Source of the DNA: a virus
IMG/VR virus record: IMGVR_UViG_3300037487_001176
Location: 1-30,579 of that record
Strand: one strand, 5' to 3'
Length of the DNA: 30,579 bases
The translations under genes and the position numbers were made by a program. Below the pieces are notes generated by a model. That model saw only the letters and a list, made by a program, of their open reading frames with translations, ran no database searches and was not told the DNA's origin. Shown here piece by piece: positions 28,338 through 30,579 of the stretch. Each line of letters begins with the position of its first letter. Within the stretch, counting starts at the first letter, position 1.

Positions 28338-30302
28338 ATGATCCTCTGGCTTGACTTCGAGACCCGCAGCCGCTGCGACCTGACCAGCGCGGGCGCCTAC
28401 AACTACGCGCAGCACGGCAGCACCGAGGTGCTGTGCATGTCCTACGCCTTCGGCGATGAAGACGTGGCGACGTGGGCGCCAGGCCAGCCCTTCCCTGCCC
28501 GCGTGGCGCAGCACCGGGGCCAGATACGCGCCCACAACGCCGCCTTCGAGCGGCTCATCTTCTGGTATGTGCTGGCGCCCGATCAGGGCTTCGCCGAACC
28601 GGCGCTGGAGCAGTTCTATTGCACCGCAGCGCAGTCCCGGTCCAACTGCGGTCCCGGCAGCCTTGAAGACGTGGGGCGCTTCGCCGGCGCGTCCATGAAG
28701 AAGGACCACCGCGGCGCGCAACTGATCCGCGCCCTGTCCATCCCCAAGCCCGACGGTACGTTCCGCGAAGACGCGGCGCTGATGGCCGAAATGGTGGCCT
28801 ACTGCGAGCAGGATGTGCGCGCCATGCGCGCCGTCAGCAAGGCCATGCGCGAGATGTCCGACGATGAGTTGGCCGAATACCATACGAATGAGCGGATCAA
28901 CGACCGGGGCGTGCTGGTCGATACGGCGCTGTGCGAAGCCGCCGCGCGCTACGCCGCGCAGGAACTGACCGAGATCGAGCAGACCGTGCGTGAGGTCACC
29001 GAGGGTGCCATCACCAGCGTCCGCAGCCCCAAGATGCGGGCGTGGGTCGAACACCGCGTGGGCGCCGAGGCCCGCAAGTTGATGATCGTCTATAAGGACG
29101 GCGAGGCCAAGGTGTCCATCGACAAGACCGTGCGCCACAACCTGCTGGCGCTGGCCGATGAGAACCCTGACGAAGTGCCGCCCGACGTGGCCGAGGTGAT
29201 CCAGTGCGCTGACGACCTGTGGGCCAGCAGCGTGGCGAAATTCAACCGCGCCGCCGCGCTGGCTGACACCGAGGACAACCGCGTGCGCGGCGCGTTCGTG
29301 TTCGCCGGCGGGTCGGCCACGGGCCGCGCGTCAAGCTTCGGCTTGCAGGTCCATAACTTCCCCCGCAAGTGCGCTGCCACGCCCGATGACGTGCGGCAGG
29401 CCATGGTGCGGGGGCACCAGATCGTGCCGGCCTACGGCAAGCGCGTCACGGACGTGCTGAAGGGGATGCTGCGCCCGGCCATGCTGCCGTCGCCCGGCAA
29501 GGTGCTGGTGGCCGCTGACTGGTCGGCCATCGAGGCGCGGGTGAACCCGTGGCTGTCCGGCCATGGCGACGCCAAGCTGGAACTGTTCCGCACCGGGCAG
29601 GACGTTTACAAGGTCAACGCCGCGGCCACCTTCCGCGTGGCGGTCGATGAGGTGGACAAGGACCAGCGCCAGGTCGGCAAGGTGCAGGAACTGGCCTGCG
29701 GCTTCGCCGGCGGCGTGGGCGCCTTCGCTGCCATGGGCCGCATCTACGGCGTTCACCTGCCTGAGAGCGAGGCGCGGCGCATGGTGGACGCGTGGCGCCG
29801 GGCGAACCCGTGGGCGGTGCCGTTCTGGCAGGGGTTGGAGAACGCCTACACGCGGGCGATGCGGAACAAGGGCCACGAGTTCAGCGCGGGCCGCGTCACA
29901 TATTTGTTCGACGGGACGCATCTTTGGTATGCGCTGCCCTCTGGTCGTGTGCTATGCTACCCGTTCGCAAAGCTGGAACCGGATGGCGTATCGTATGCCA
30001 AAGCATCTTGGAAACCCGCCGCTGACGCTAAGGAATGGCCGCGCGCCCGGCTGTGGCGCGGGCTGGCCTGCGAGAACGTCACGCAGGCAGCGGCGCACGA
30101 CCTGCTGCGGCACAGCCTGCGGCAGTTAGAGGCGATGGGGCAGGAAGTGGTGCTGCACGTTCACGACGAAATTGTCTGCGAAACCGCCGATCCTGACGCA
30201 ACGGTCGCGGCGATGCAACAGGCGATGTGCGTGCCCCCGAATTGGGCCGGGGGTATTCCGCTGAACATCGAAGCGGAAGTGATGACACGATACGGGAAGT
30301 GA
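28338..30302 (+). CDS. Family A DNA polymerase with 3'-5' exonuclease
   Basis: The product has 654 residues. The exonuclease domain has ExoI LDFETRS (D6/E8), ExoII RAHNAAFE (about 64-71) and ExoIII YCEQDV (Y155/D159). The polymerase domain has motif A VAADWSAIEAR (D394), motif B RQVGKVQELACGFAGG (R444, K448) and motif C HVHDE (H609-E611). ATG 28338 is required to keep ExoI. Aligning motif B with E. coli Pol I puts Leu452 at the 762 position, where T7-like enzymes have Tyr and E. coli has Phe. It is the phage replicase, clustered with the nucleases and a downstream primase-like gene. Confidence 0.95.
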   Translation: MILWLDFETRSRCDLTSAGAYNYAQHGSTEVLCMSYAFGDEDVATWAPGQPFPARVAQHRGQIRAHNAAFERLIFWYVLAPDQGFAEPALEQFYCTAAQSRSNCGPGSLEDVGRFAGASMKKDHRGAQLIRALSIPKPDGTFREDAALMAEMVAYCEQDVRAMRAVSKAMREMSDDELAEYHTNERINDRGVLVDTALCEAAARYAAQELTEIEQTVREVTEGAITSVRSPKMRAWVEHRVGAEARKLMIVYKDGEAKVSIDKTVRHNLLALADENPDEVPPDVAEVIQCADDLWASSVAKFNRAAALADTEDNRVRGAFVFAGGSATGRASSFGLQVHNFPRKCAATPDDVRQAMVRGHQIVPAYGKRVTDVLKGMLRPAMLPSPGKVLVAADWSAIEARVNPWLSGHGDAKLELFRTGQDVYKVNAAATFRVAVDEVDKDQRQVGKVQELACGFAGGVGAFAAMGRIYGVHLPESEARRMVDAWRRANPWAVPFWQGLENAYTRAMRNKGHEFSAGRVTYLFDGTHLWYALPSGRVLCYPFAKLEPDGVSYAKASWKPAADAKEWPRARLWRGLACENVTQAAAHDLLRHSLRQLEAMGQEVVLHVHDEIVCETADPDATVAAMQQAMCVPPNWAGGIPLNIEAEVMTRYGK

Positions 30303-30312
30303 GGAGGGAAAG

Positions 30313-30579
30313 ATGCAATTTCTAGAGTTTCTTCAGGGGCTGGCGCCGACGGGTGAAACCCTGCTGGTGGCGAAGCAGAAGCCGGTCATGCGTGACGGCG
30401 CGCAGGCGACACACGCCGACGGCACGCCTAAATACACCTGGCCGGCGTTTCTGCCGTCGCGGATGAAAGGGGAGGGGGCCTGGTACGCCAACACCGGCTC
30501 CTTCATCATCGACCGCTTCATGGAAGGCAAGCCGAGCGCGTCCACGGCCTGCTGCGAATACGTCTTGGTGATGATGCTG
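30313..30579 (+). CDS. N-terminus of probable phage primase/helicase, cut by window edge
   Basis: ATG 30313 follows a strong GAGGAGGG and opens a frame of 89 codons that runs off the window. The N-terminus MQFLEFLQGLAPTGETLLVA, then DGTPKYTWPAFLPSRMKGEG, WYANTGSFIIDRFMEGKPSA and CEYVLVMML, matches in pattern the start of large phage primase/ATPase proteins encoded next to family A polymerases. The catalytic domains lie outside the window, so the enzyme type is inferred from N-terminal resemblance and position. Confidence 0.65.
   Translation, partial: MQFLEFLQGLAPTGETLLVAKQKPVMRDGAQATHADGTPKYTWPAFLPSRMKGEGAWYANTGSFIIDRFMEGKPSASTACCEYVLVMML

Noticed and set aside
1-30579. tRNA genes, integrase or attachment site
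   Set aside because: I looked for tRNA cloverleaf ends, tyrosine or serine recombinase motifs and paired att-like repeats and saw none. The window ends inside genes, so absence applies only to this segment.

Overview
This window is most of the genome of a tailed bacteriophage with a short-tailed (podovirus) virion built on the P22 plan. The evidence is a P22-type portal (5219-7384), scaffold (8564-9346) and gene-5-type coat protein (9365-10570), followed by gp4-like and gp10-like tail accessory factors (11264-13521). No tail tube, tape measure or contractile sheath genes are present. The DNA is GC-rich, and the holin belongs to a family known from alphaproteobacterial gene-transfer agents. 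An alphaproteobacterial (or similar high-GC) host is therefore my inference; nothing in the window proves it. I see no integrase, repressor, tRNA or CRISPR array, so lifestyle is undecided. The window starts and ends inside genes.

Layout. (1) 1-472: three small leftward genes, one cut by the window edge. (2) 473-1230: a long non-coding region with a strong leftward promoter candidate, operator-like palindromes, two families of direct repeats, a 30-bp palindrome and a GC-rich hairpin just before the terminase genes. It is the best candidate for a replication origin, packaging site or early/late switch. (3) 1231-24630: one long rightward late operon. It holds TerS and TerL, small conserved proteins interrupted by two HNH endonuclease genes, then portal, small beta-rich proteins, scaffold and coat. 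An intrinsic terminator candidate follows, then connector/tail proteins, a tail-fibre cluster with two paralogous modules, a 2OG-Fe(II) hydroxylase plus an acetyltransferase, three ejection proteins (one with an embedded T4-type lysozyme), and a lysis cassette ending in a GH108 endolysin. (4) 24627-26408: a leftward replication/recombination block (VRR-NUC nuclease, SNF2 helicase, small coupled protein). (5) 26495-30579: a divergent rightward replication block (DUF2800 RecB-like nuclease, an unknown protein in an SSB-like position, family A DNA polymerase, start of a probable primase/helicase).

How it fits together: TerS/TerL pump DNA through the portal into a coat shell assembled on the scaffold. 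gp4/gp10-like proteins close the vertex and carry the fibres. The ejection proteins leave with the DNA and cut peptidoglycan, and holin plus endolysin release progeny. The 24.6-30.6 kb genes copy and process the genome.

Points most worth a second look: a perfect 54-bp tandem duplication inside terL, the repeat-dense region 541-1230, the hydroxylase/acetyltransferase pair inside the virion operon, and the two endonuclease genes in the head module.
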